A program made the translations under genes and the position numbers. Of a stretch of DNA of 12,677 nt, positions 1 through 8,456 are shown in pieces. The notes beneath the pieces were generated by a model. The model saw only the letters and a program-made list of their open reading frames with translations. It was not told where the DNA came from and made no database searches. The stretch spans positions 1 through 12,677 of the forward strand of contig JALZWC010001018.1 in NCBI GenBank assembly GCA_023300255.1. Direction: 5' to 3'. The DNA is from Saprospiraceae bacterium. GTDB lineage: Bacteria > Bacteroidota > Bacteroidia > Chitinophagales > Saprospiraceae. The number at the start of each line of letters is the position of its first letter. Positions within the stretch are counted from its first letter, which is position 1.

Positions 1-11
1 TATTATAAACC

Positions 12-3000
12 ATGAATGAAGTGATACCTCGACTGTTGGTGTGTATCTGTCTATTACTTACCTATACCCTTTCTGCCCAAACGATTCTTAATACTAGCAA
101 CTCTGGTAACAAGTACATTAGCTGTGATGGCACCTATCAAGATGATGGGGGTAGTTCTATCTATGCGAGTAGCTATGATACGAATGATGATGATAATCCA
201 GATTTTCTATGCTGGACCTTTTGTCCAACTCATCCGATTAACGAAGGCGTACGGTTGGTGTTCCTCGAATGGGATGTAGTAGATCCAGGGGATATTTTCC
301 GTATTAGAGACGGTAAGCTTGGCGCTTGCGACCATGTAACGGCTGCTGGCCTATCTCCATTAATTGGAGGGAATACTCATGGGTTTACAGGTTCTGCTGC
401 TTCCGGATTTGATGGGAGTGCAGGCGGAACTTATGCCTATGGAGGTGGCGGATGGATAGAATCTAGTCCGAGTAATGAATCTGGTTGTTTGACGGTAGAA
501 TTTCGACCTGATGGTGATGGCAATAAAGGAACAGGCTTTACTATTGAGGTAGAATGTATCCGAGAAGAAGGGCCATCTGATTTGTTTATTTCAGAATATT
601 ACAGTGATTGTGATAAAAACCTATATGTTGAATTATATAATCCAACTGATGCGGTCATCGATTTAGATGAAATGGACAATGAGTTTACCCTGAGACGACA
701 AAATGGTACTAACTACGGAACAGGTAATTATGAAGTAGAGCTAGATGGAAAAGTTCAACCACATAGTACTTTTGTCGTTTGTAAAAGAAATAGCAATAGT
801 ACAATTACCAGAAGTTGTGATCAAAGTGTAGATCCTTTTGGCAACAATGGATCTTTGTTTCCTTGGATAAAATGTAATGAAGCCTTTGGTTTATTTCAAA
901 ATGGTCATCTCATAGATGCCGTCGGAGATGCGACTATTGCGGCATCAGGTAGCGGCCTAACGGTAGCTGGAATTCCAAATGTCAGTAAAGATTATACATT
1001 AATCCGAAAAAAGCATATCACAAAAGGCAACTATATATGGGCCAATTCCTCAGGTACCACCGAAGCTAACTCCGAATGGTTATTGGTTCCTAATGGTAAT
1101 TTTAAAAATATTGGTAAACATGTCTTTGGCGATCAAGGAATTTTTATCTCCGAATTTAGCGGACACGATGCCAATGAAGCATATATAGAAATCCACAATC
1201 GCACAAATGCTGTTTATGACCTAAGCAACATGGAGGTTATTTTAGCTAAAAACGATCAAGATTGGGGAGCAACTGCGCCGAGTGGCACACCAGCATATAG
1301 TGGTGGCTGGACGCAAGCTGGTGCCAATGCACACATGCTATCCTTGCAAGGCTCTTTGTTCCCTGGAGCAGTATATGTCCTTTGTAATTCAGGATCGAAT
1401 CCAGCTATACAATGTCAAGCTGATCTTGTGTTAACTAGATCAAATAGTGCAGGGCAAAGTGCTTTACAGTTAATGAATGGAAATGATGCCATTGGATTAT
1501 TTATGAATCATGTATTAGTGGATGCCGTAGGCATTCCTGGTAGTAATAGAGCACAAACTGTAGACAGAAATTCTTCTGCCACTGATCGTTATATTATATT
1601 TAGAAAAACAGGAATTCGGGTTGGAAATTGTGATTTTGCAGATTCTAGTGCAGGATTCGGTGAGTGGAAATTGCAAGATTTAGAAGATTACACTTTATTA
1701 GGCGCTCATAACAGAGTTGCTGAAACTTGCTTCCAAAATGTGCTAATTTCAGAATACATGAATGGCTATAGTACTACTGCAATCGGTATTACAAATAAGT
1801 CTACTAGCATGATTGATCTATCTCAATTTAGTTTAAAAATGGCTTCAAATGGTCAAGGATGGGGAGCTACTAATATTGACTTTCCAAATAATACTATGAT
1901 CGCTCCAAATCAAGAATTTGTTGTTTATCAAGCAAAAGAGGCAGATCCTTTTACAGAAGTAGCGACTAACTTGAAAATGAAAACTACTCGTTTCTTTAAA
2001 AGTGATGGTAGTAAATATTTGAATGTTGATGATGCGATAGGACTCTATGAAAAAAATGGGGAATTACTTGATATTATTGGAGATCAAAATAGTTCCAATA
2101 ATGGTATAGGGTATAAAATAGCAGGAGTCAACAATGCACTATCTCATAATACTTTACGAAGAAAAAGTGCTATTGCTTTTGGAAACACGGAACCTATGGG
2201 TTCTTTTGGCACCTGGAAAAACAACTCAGAATGGTTAGTCATCAACAACCGAAATATAGAAAATTTTGGTAGAACAACCCTTGTTGATGAAATACCTAGT
2301 ATTACCTATGACTTATTTGTAGAAACAGGTGCTTCGTGTGAAGGAACTGCGACCGCTAAAGTAAATTTTGAGTTATTTGGTGGAACAGCGCCTTTTACCA
2401 TGCAAGTAGATGGACAAGAGGTAATTGAAAGTACTATTGATTTATTAAATGGCTCTTACACGCTTACAGTTATAGATGGATATGGCATTCGATACAATAC
2501 ACCTATTGAAATAAATGCACCACTCAGTTCTGCAATCACAGCAATTGTTCAAACCTTAAAAGCACCTTCTTGTGTGAGCAGTGCAGATGCGTCTGCTACT
2601 ATTATATCAGAAGATGTAACCTTGACTTATTTATGGGCAAATGGTTCTACTGAAGCTACTAATAATCAATTAGCAACAGGAAACCACACCGTTACTGTCA
2701 CAAATCAATTAGGCTGCGAAAGTATATTAGAAGTAACGATTGCAGCTGGCCCAGGTCTCAATGCTTCTTTACAAACGATGCAAGCTCCTTCTTGTTCAGG
2801 TAATGCGGATGGGGTGGCAAGTATTACCTCTACAGAAACAAACTTGGTCTATGCTTGGTCTAATGGAGTAACTACTGCTGCTAATAATCAATTAGCTGCA
2901 GGTGATCATTCTGTAACAGTAACTAATGTAGCAGGATGTTCTCAAGTACTATCGGTAAGCATGACTACATCAGCTGCGATTACTGCAACAGCGAGCTTGA

Positions 3001-5669
3001 CTAAAGGCTTGTCTTGTGCAAATGCTAATGATGCAAGTGCAAGTGTAACAGGTGGAACAGATGCTTATCAATATGCTTGGAGTAATGGTAGTACTACTGC
3101 GACCGTCAATAATTTAGGCGCTGGAAGTCATTTAGTAACGGTAACTAATGCAGCAGGATGTTCTCAAGCATTAGCCGTGAATGTGGAGGTGCCAGCTACG
3201 ATTATGGCAACGGCTAGTGTGACCCGAAACTTAGCTTGTACAGATGCGAGCGATGCTAGTGCAACTGTAAATATAACAAACGGAACGAGTACCTATCAAT
3301 ATGCTTGGAGTAATGGCAGTACTACTGCTACAGTCAACAATTTAACAGCTGGATCACATATAGTGACCGTAACTAATGCGGCTGGATGTTCTCAGGCATT
3401 TGCAGTGAATGTAGCAGCACCAACTACGATAACGGCAACCGCTAGCTTAATTACTAATTTAGCTTGCACAGGTGCTAATGATGCCAGTGCAAGTGTGATT
3501 GCATCTGGCGGAACGGGTACTTATCAATATGCTTGGAGTAATGGCAGTAATACTGCTACCGTTAATAATTTAGCCGCTGGAACCCATTCCGTGACGGTAA
3601 CAGATAATAATTCTTGTACTACAACTAGTACGATTACAGTTGCTCAACCAACGGAGATGAGTGTACAAGCTTCCATAACGCAACCTAGCTGCTCTCAAAC
3701 TACAGGTAGTATTCAGATCACTCCTATTGGCGGCACGGGGCCATATCAATATAATTGGAATAATGCGGGTTTCGTACAAGGACAAGCTACTTTATCAAAT
3801 ATTGTTAGTGGAAACTATACCGTAGCAATACAAGATAATAATGGCTGCACTTACAGCGAATCATTTGTATTAGAAACCGCTGCTACTCTTGAGGCTAGTA
3901 TTCAAAATATTACGCCAACAACCTGTACGGGTTCTAATAATGGACAAGCACAAATTGTCAGTAATCAAACCGATGCACAAATCGTTTGGGATAATGGAAT
4001 ACTAGGTAATTCGAATACGCAATTAAGTACAGGCAACCATACGGTTACTATTAGAAATAATAGCGGTTGTTCTCAAACAATCGAATTCACAATAGAAGAC
4101 GCACCAATAATTAATGCTACGATCAATTTAACAAAAGTCTTAAGTTGTCATGGAGAAGTAGGCGCAGCGGCTACCATTAGTGCCCAAGGAGGATCAGGGA
4201 AATATGAATTTTACTGGAGTAATGGTACAATTGGTACGATAAATAATAACCTGCAAGCAGGTACTTATACCGTTACTATATTGGATGAAGTGGGTTGTAG
4301 TATTTCTCAAACGGTTGTAATAGAACAACCAACTGCATTAACACTTACCGCTAATATCGAAGAACCAATTTGTAGCGCTACTCCTAGTGGTGCTATTGTT
4401 GTCAGTCCAACAGGTGGTGTAGCCCCTTATCAATATAATTGGAATAATTCTGACTTTAGTTCTGAGGCAAGTATTACTGGTTTAACAGGTGGAAGTCATA
4501 CCGTGAGCATTAAAGATGCAAACGGTTGTACCATTGCACGGAACTTTAATTTAGTCTCTCCAGCCAACTTAGAAGTGGCTATAGACAATATTACTGCACC
4601 AGCTTGTAGTAATTCTAATAATGGTAAGGCGCAAGTAAGTACAAGCGCTTCTGACTTATCTTTCCTTTGGTCAGATGGAAGTACCGCAGCTATTAATAAC
4701 AATTTAGCTTCGGGCAATCACTCAGTAACAGTTAGTAATGCAGCTGGATGTAGCGAAGTATTGCGCGTAGATATTCCTGCACCTACATTGATGACAGTAG
4801 CAGTGAATAATACACAAGCAGCAACTTGCACCTCTACTACGGGGAAAGCAAGCATAACAGTCACAGGAGGTCAGGGTCCATATACTTACTTATGGGACAA
4901 TGGACAAACTACTTCAACGGGGACTAGTCTTACCGCAGGAATTCATCAAGTAAAAGTAGAAGATGCCAATGGATGCTCGGTAGATTACGAATTAGCTATA
5001 GATGCTGTTACGGAGGTTATAGAAACTCAAATAGAAGCATTAATTTGTAATGGTACAAGTTATACAACTGCCACCAATAGCTATACGAAACCTGGGGTAT
5101 ATACGGAGCAATCCTTAACTGCTGCTGGTTGTGATAGTATCACAACGCTTATTTTATCTGTTCTAGAAAATTCAAGCGTTGACATAGGGCCAGATCAAAT
5201 CATCAGAACTGGAGAGACTATTGAATTATTTTCTTCAAATACTTTTGAGAGTTACCATTGGTCAACAGGTAGTACTGCTGCTTCTTTAGTAATTCGTCCA
5301 GAAGATTTGACAGTGGGAGCTAATACCTTATACCTCACAATTACAGATGATAGTGGTTGTGAAGCGACTGATCATATAGTGATCTTTTACGAGCAAACCA
5401 CGGCTATCATTGATCCTATTATATTGAAAAAGATTAGCTTTTATCCTAATCCTTCCAATGGATTGTTAACCGTAACAGATAAAAATGATGAATTAACGGA
5501 GACGACTATTGAGGCGTATACACCACAAGGTCAGTTAGTAAAGTCTTGGCAGTTTGATCGTTTACAAACTGCTCAATTAGATATGCAGAACTTGACAAAT
5601 GCTGTTTATATTTTGAAAATTGTGCGCGCAGAAAAGGTGGGATTCCAGAAGGTACTATTGAATCGATAA
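12..5669 (+). CDS. Large secreted T9SS-exported adhesin-like protein (CUB-like, 3x LTD, SprB repeats)
   Basis: An 1885-residue protein probably exported by Sec and then the type IX secretion system, and held on the cell surface or released. Residues 1-22 form a signal peptide with a hydrophobic core and a probable cut after SA, leaving Gln first, as is common in this phylum. Residues about 27-183 resemble a CUB domain (cysteines at about 38, 67, 71, 106, 159 and 182). Three lamin-tail domains follow at about 190-375, 376-570 and 576-757, each opening with an ISE-Y/F motif and a 'YVELYNPT'-like strand. About 839-1663 is a SprB-like repeat array. A short CxGxSY...GCDSI module (about 1668-1717) and an Ig/PKD-like module (about 1719-1792) precede the type A sorting domain (1806-1885, FYPNPSNG and a YILKI...K..LN end). 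No enzymatic motif is visible, so adhesion or matrix function is inferred. The start leaves only 11 bases of upstream sequence, so its promoter is not visible. Confidence 0.9.
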   Translation: MNEVIPRLLVCICLLLTYTLSAQTILNTSNSGNKYISCDGTYQDDGGSSIYASSYDTNDDDNPDFLCWTFCPTHPINEGVRLVFLEWDVVDPGDIFRIRDGKLGACDHVTAAGLSPLIGGNTHGFTGSAASGFDGSAGGTYAYGGGGWIESSPSNESGCLTVEFRPDGDGNKGTGFTIEVECIREEGPSDLFISEYYSDCDKNLYVELYNPTDAVIDLDEMDNEFTLRRQNGTNYGTGNYEVELDGKVQPHSTFVVCKRNSNSTITRSCDQSVDPFGNNGSLFPWIKCNEAFGLFQNGHLIDAVGDATIAASGSGLTVAGIPNVSKDYTLIRKKHITKGNYIWANSSGTTEANSEWLLVPNGNFKNIGKHVFGDQGIFISEFSGHDANEAYIEIHNRTNAVYDLSNMEVILAKNDQDWGATAPSGTPAYSGGWTQAGANAHMLSLQGSLFPGAVYVLCNSGSNPAIQCQADLVLTRSNSAGQSALQLMNGNDAIGLFMNHVLVDAVGIPGSNRAQTVDRNSSATDRYIIFRKTGIRVGNCDFADSSAGFGEWKLQDLEDYTLLGAHNRVAETCFQNVLISEYMNGYSTTAIGITNKSTSMIDLSQFSLKMASNGQGWGATNIDFPNNTMIAPNQEFVVYQAKEADPFTEVATNLKMKTTRFFKSDGSKYLNVDDAIGLYEKNGELLDIIGDQNSSNNGIGYKIAGVNNALSHNTLRRKSAIAFGNTEPMGSFGTWKNNSEWLVINNRNIENFGRTTLVDEIPSITYDLFVETGASCEGTATAKVNFELFGGTAPFTMQVDGQEVIESTIDLLNGSYTLTVIDGYGIRYNTPIEINAPLSSAITAIVQTLKAPSCVSSADASATIISEDVTLTYLWANGSTEATNNQLATGNHTVTVTNQLGCESILEVTIAAGPGLNASLQTMQAPSCSGNADGVASITSTETNLVYAWSNGVTTAANNQLAAGDHSVTVTNVAGCSQVLSVSMTTSAAITATASLTKGLSCANANDASASVTGGTDAYQYAWSNGSTTATVNNLGAGSHLVTVTNAAGCSQALAVNVEVPATIMATASVTRNLACTDASDASATVNITNGTSTYQYAWSNGSTTATVNNLTAGSHIVTVTNAAGCSQAFAVNVAAPTTITATASLITNLACTGANDASASVIASGGTGTYQYAWSNGSNTATVNNLAAGTHSVTVTDNNSCTTTSTITVAQPTEMSVQASITQPSCSQTTGSIQITPIGGTGPYQYNWNNAGFVQGQATLSNIVSGNYTVAIQDNNGCTYSESFVLETAATLEASIQNITPTTCTGSNNGQAQIVSNQTDAQIVWDNGILGNSNTQLSTGNHTVTIRNNSGCSQTIEFTIEDAPIINATINLTKVLSCHGEVGAAATISAQGGSGKYEFYWSNGTIGTINNNLQAGTYTVTILDEVGCSISQTVVIEQPTALTLTANIEEPICSATPSGAIVVSPTGGVAPYQYNWNNSDFSSEASITGLTGGSHTVSIKDANGCTIARNFNLVSPANLEVAIDNITAPACSNSNNGKAQVSTSASDLSFLWSDGSTAAINNNLASGNHSVTVSNAAGCSEVLRVDIPAPTLMTVAVNNTQAATCTSTTGKASITVTGGQGPYTYLWDNGQTTSTGTSLTAGIHQVKVEDANGCSVDYELAIDAVTEVIETQIEALICNGTSYTTATNSYTKPGVYTEQSLTAAGCDSITTLILSVLENSSVDIGPDQIIRTGETIELFSSNTFESYHWSTGSTAASLVIRPEDLTVGANTLYLTITDDSGCEATDHIVIFYEQTTAIIDPIILKKISFYPNPSNGLLTVTDKNDELTETTIEAYTPQGQLVKSWQFDRLQTAQLDMQNLTNAVYILKIVRAEKVGFQKVLLNR
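2526..5000 (+). repeat. Coding tandem array of about eleven SprB-like repeats (~74 codons each)
   Basis: The translated repeat has the pattern SC...DASA...Y.Y.WSNGST.A..NNL.AG.H.VTVTN..GCS, giving two cysteines per unit (after the start and before the end) that could pair. Units begin near residues 839, 915, 988, 1063, 1139, 1216, 1292, 1365, 1442, 1519 and 1592; a degenerate extra unit lies at about 764-837. This type of repeat is known from the gliding adhesin SprB and from many large surface proteins of Bacteroidota. Units 6 and 9 carry a 'GPYQYNWNN' variant, suggesting two sub-types that alternate unevenly. Confidence 0.85.
2973..3650 (+). repeat. Near-identical DNA repeats (units 3-5) with an exact 228-bp period
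   Basis: The codons for YQYAWSNGS begin at 3066, 3294 and 3522, exactly 228 bp (76 codons) apart. The surrounding DNA is nearly identical in the three copies, differing mainly at third codon positions, while flanking units are diverged. This points to recent tandem duplication or gene conversion inside the adhesin and marks a likely site of repeat-number variation. Confidence 0.75.
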
Positions 5670-5689
5670 TTTGAGGTTATTGAAAATAC

Positions 5690-5729
5690 AAATGGGGAGG
5701 TGCAGCGTTTGCTGTATCTCCCCATTTTT
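5690..5729. terminator. Strong intrinsic terminator, probably bidirectional, between convergent genes
   Basis: A 10-bp perfect GC-containing stem (AAATGGGGAG with CTCCCCATTT) continues inward through about seven more pairs, including two G-U, to a GTTT loop. It is followed on the plus strand by a run of five T. It lies 20 bases past the adhesin stop and, on the other strand, about 75 bases past the stop of the minus-strand 303-residue gene. The minus-strand T tract is weaker (TTTGTATTTT), so it works best for the adhesin and possibly for both. Confidence 0.85.
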
Positions 5730-5803
5730 AGATGGTTTTAAAAAAAAAGTTAAGACACTGCATCTTTGGATTCAATCTTTAAAATTTACTAAACAGTCTC
5801 AAC

Positions 5804-6715
5804 TCAAGCGGAGTGATCATTTTTCTTGAACTGAAATTTATCTTTCCTTAGCTCAAAAATTGATTCAAATATTTTAGTGGTTTGCAGTTCCGTATTCTTT
5901 TCACTGTCGTAGCGTATTTTCTTGTGATAATCTATAAGTCCATAGAAATTCAAAAAACGCTCAAATATTCTTATTCCTAAACAACTCTCATATTGATCTT
6001 CTGGACTAGACCATTTTCCTTCACAATTTTCAAGTTCAAATGGAAAGGCTAATAGACTTTTCTTCGTATAAAAATTCAACTCTCTCCTTTCTTGCCCATA
6101 TCTTAGTAATAGATACAATGTAAATCCAAAAGTTCCTTGAACTCCAACTTCTGGAGCGTATCCATCGTGGTATCCTAAATTGAAGCGCTTACAATTTGTA
6201 GTAAAAATCTCTCTAAATAATTCATTTCTCTTACCTGACTCTAGTAATTTATTTCCTTTTTTTGTTACACTAATTTTATTGTTTCTCTTTTTAGTTATTC
6301 CTGTTAAGTTTCCAATTATCTTGAAATTCTGTAACACTATACTATCTGCCTCCTTACTTAATTTAGTAATACCTGATTCGATAGCGTACTCTTTTATTAA
6401 TCCTTTACTATACAAATCCAAACACACTTTTTTGGGTAAATTTCCTCTTGTTGTTAATTTAAGCTCTTTAGCATTTTTAATCACATTTAGATATTCTTCA
6501 AATAGAACTAAGAAGGGAATATTATCTAAAGTTTGCTGTGTAATTACTTCTTTGAATCCAATTGGTGATTCTTCTCCAAAGGTATTATACAGTATTTGCT
6601 GCATATCTAAGGGGGAGAGATTATCTATTTCTACCATTGAAATAGAATTATAATCCATCATTCTGCGATTCAATTCCTCTTGTAATTTCTTAAGATCTAA
6701 GTCTTCATTTTTCAT
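5804..6715 (-). CDS. Unrecognised 303-residue cytoplasmic protein with winged-helix-like stretches
   Basis: I do not recognise this with certainty. It has no signal peptide or membrane segment, is rich in Lys, Glu and Asn, and starts with a charged helix (residues about 1-25). Residues about 85-165 read like two helix-turn-wing segments: 'LTTRGNLPKKV', then a 'KLSKEAD..VLQNFKIIGNLTGITKK' type helix pair, then a 'KISVTKKGNKLLES' wing. The second half (about 170-290) holds 'FNLGYHDGYAPEVG' and 'FTLYLLLRYGQERRELNFY'. The arrangement recalls uncharacterised proteins that I associate from memory with SEC-C or pRiA4b-ORF3-type hypothetical proteins, but this is not secure. The start lies 18 bases after the symporter stop on the same strand, so co-transcription is likely. 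The DNA looks more AT-rich than its neighbours (12 G/C in the 60 bases 6241-6300), which could mean transfer. Regulatory function would be a guess. Confidence 0.75.
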   Translation of the reverse strand: MKNEDLDLKKLQEELNRRMMDYNSISMVEIDNLSPLDMQQILYNTFGEESPIGFKEVITQQTLDNIPFLVLFEEYLNVIKNAKELKLTTRGNLPKKVCLDLYSKGLIKEYAIESGITKLSKEADSIVLQNFKIIGNLTGITKKRNNKISVTKKGNKLLESGKRNELFREIFTTNCKRFNLGYHDGYAPEVGVQGTFGFTLYLLLRYGQERRELNFYTKKSLLAFPFELENCEGKWSSPEDQYESCLGIRIFERFLNFYGLIDYHKKIRYDSEKNTELQTTKIFESIFELRKDKFQFKKNDHSA

Positions 6716-6733
6716 AGTACTATATTTAAAAAC

Positions 6734-8305
6734 CTACCAAAACATATACAATATATAAGCAATCAAAGCAAGTAAGCCCACCATGTGCGTTCGATAATCG
6801 AAGTACCAAGGTACATCCTCCATACCCAATCCAGTAAGACCTGGACGATACGTGAACATCTCTGTTTGTTCTTTAGTGGGAGGAGGCGTCATTAAACTCA
6901 CACCAACAAATATTATCGTACTAATTAAGATCATTACGCCAACATTCATCGTATAATGCAACGGACTAAACAAAGTCATACCTACACTAATGGCCGTACC
7001 AATAACTAAAGTCCAAAATGCACCATGCCCATTGCCTCTCTTATAAAATACCCCTACCAAAAAGATGACGGCAATAGGAGGTACGACAATAGAAAACATT
7101 AATTGCAAATAATCCCATAATCCTTGGAAATTGGCAATTTGAGGTGCCCACAAAGCTGCTACAACCATTAGTACAAGCGTAGTAACTCTACCATATTTTG
7201 CAATATCGGTATCCGTTAAATTAGGTTTATTGGGTTTGATAAAATCTATCACCACTAAGGTCGAGGAAGAGTTTAAAGCTGAATCCACACTAGATAATAT
7301 AGCTGACATCAAGCCCGCTAAAACTAAGCCTGTTAATCCGACAGGTAAAACATTGGTTACTAAATAAGGAAATACTTTATCTCCATTATCCAAACCAGGA
7401 TACAAGGATAGTGCTAAGGCACCTGGAATCACCATTATAAATAAAGGAATTACTTTAAGAAAACCTGCTAAGATCAAGCCCCATCTAGCATTCGCTAAAT
7501 CCTTCGCGCCTAAAGCTCTTTGAATAATATATTGATTCGTAGACCAATACCAGAAGCCCAAGAAAGGTACCCCCATTAATAGTCCAGGCCATGGTAATCC
7601 TTCATCATCCAAGGGACGTACTACAGAGAAGTGCCCTTCTGGTGCAGAGGCTACAACTTTTGCCCAATCAAAATCTAATTTCTCGTACAAAATATAAGTC
7701 ATCACCGTACAGCCCACTATCAAGATAATGGCCTGTAAAGCATCCGTATATACAACTGCTTTTAATCCTCCAAATGCCGTATACGTCCCAGCTATAAGTG
7801 CCAAACCCAGTGCTGATTGCCAAACGACTAAATCTGGCCAAAATGCTTGTAATACAAGTGTACCTGCATAAAGTCCGCCCGCAGTTTCCACTACGATAGT
7901 TGCGAAGATAGACACAGCAGAAAAGAATAATTGGGAACGCCGATCAAATCGTTTTTCCAAATATTCAGGTATGGTGGTGATTTTTGACTCTAGATATAAA
8001 GGTATAAATATTAAGGCCGCAATAATCAAGGGAATACCCGACATCCATTCATAGACCGAATTCACGATACCAGTCGTATACGCCGCACCCGTTAAACCTA
8101 TAATTGTGGAACTAGAAATGTTAGAAGCAAACAAGGAAAGACCAATTAATCCCCATCCAAATGATCGTCCGCCTAAGAAGTAATCTTCTCCTGTTTTGGT
8201 CGATCGAGCAATCCATAAACCAATCGCTAGGACGACTACGAAATAGGAAATTACAATACCTATATCTATATTGGAAATAGAGACGGCTGTTTGTTGTAGC
8301 TGCAT
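6734..8305 (-). CDS. Sodium:solute symporter, SSS/SLC5 (SGLT-like) family
   Basis: A 523-residue inner-membrane protein of the usual SSS length, predicted to import a sugar, polyol or similar solute with Na+. Many hydrophobic segments run throughout, starting with 'IVISYFVVVLAIGLW' (about 17-31) and ending with a helix at about 508-522. The family signature is clear: 'DYFLGGRS' (41-48), 'SNISSSTIIGLTG' in TM1 (61-73), 'WYWSTNQYIIQRALGAK' (252-268) and the TM8 Na2-site serines in 'SAILSSVDSALNSSST' (S338, S339). The Tyr in WYW (253) matches the gate Tyr of vSGLT. The vSGLT galactose-contact Gln of TM1 appears to be Thr67 here, so the substrate need not be free galactose. The ATG at 8305 is preceded by an A-rich stretch and a possible promoter. 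It lies downstream of the GH36-like gene (151-bp spacer) and upstream of the 303-residue gene, which suggests that it feeds the hydrolase. Confidence 0.92.
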   Translation of the reverse strand: MQLQQTAVSISNIDIGIVISYFVVVLAIGLWIARSTKTGEDYFLGGRSFGWGLIGLSLFASNISSSTIIGLTGAAYTTGIVNSVYEWMSGIPLIIAALIFIPLYLESKITTIPEYLEKRFDRRSQLFFSAVSIFATIVVETAGGLYAGTLVLQAFWPDLVVWQSALGLALIAGTYTAFGGLKAVVYTDALQAIILIVGCTVMTYILYEKLDFDWAKVVASAPEGHFSVVRPLDDEGLPWPGLLMGVPFLGFWYWSTNQYIIQRALGAKDLANARWGLILAGFLKVIPLFIMVIPGALALSLYPGLDNGDKVFPYLVTNVLPVGLTGLVLAGLMSAILSSVDSALNSSSTLVVIDFIKPNKPNLTDTDIAKYGRVTTLVLMVVAALWAPQIANFQGLWDYLQLMFSIVVPPIAVIFLVGVFYKRGNGHGAFWTLVIGTAISVGMTLFSPLHYTMNVGVMILISTIIFVGVSLMTPPPTKEQTEMFTYRPGLTGLGMEDVPWYFDYRTHMVGLLALIAYILYMFW

Positions 8306-8343
8306 TGTTTTTGTTTATCGTTTTGTTTTGATACGTAGTTGGA

Positions 8344-8351
8344 CAAAAGTA
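8344..8351 (-). promoter_or_regulatory. Possible Bacteroidota -7 element (TAnnTTTG) for the symporter gene
   Basis: On the minus strand the sequence TACTTTTG matches the TAnnTTTG -7 consensus of Bacteroidota sigma-ABfr promoters exactly and lies about 39 bases before the symporter ATG. A clear -33 TTG at normal spacing is not visible, and this motif occurs by chance several times in a window of this size, so the call is tentative. Confidence 0.35.
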
Positions 8352-8367
8352 AAGTACACAATATATT

Positions 8368-8435
8368 TTTTTTAACCACATAGGTCACATAGAGCATAAC
8401 ACCTATGTGACCTATGTATCTATGTGGTTAAAAAA
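8368..8435. repeat. Intergenic palindrome of ACATAG units (family A)
   Basis: Left arm 8368-8392 (T run, AACCACATAG, GTCACATAG), loop 8393-8402, right arm 8403-8435. The right arm is the exact complement of the left apart from one extra 8-base unit (CTATGTAT at 8412-8419), so the arms differ by a single repeat unit. It fills most of the 151-bp spacer between the GH36-like gene and the symporter. The transcript would form a long hairpin flanked by A and U runs, so it could terminate or attenuate readthrough or protect an mRNA end. Confidence 0.85.
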
Positions 8436-8456
8436 TTACGTTTAAATATCTGGCTT

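Noticed and set aside
2526..5000. CRISPR-like direct repeats
   Set aside because: The 222-228-bp period is in frame and encodes the SprB-like protein repeat; there are no short repeats with unique spacers.
6180..6653. Plus-strand open frame of 157 codons with hydrophobic stretches
   Set aside because: It is exactly antisense to the 303-residue gene; its hydrophobic composition follows from the AT-rich, Lys/Asn-rich coding strand opposite, and the minus-strand product has far more protein-like composition.
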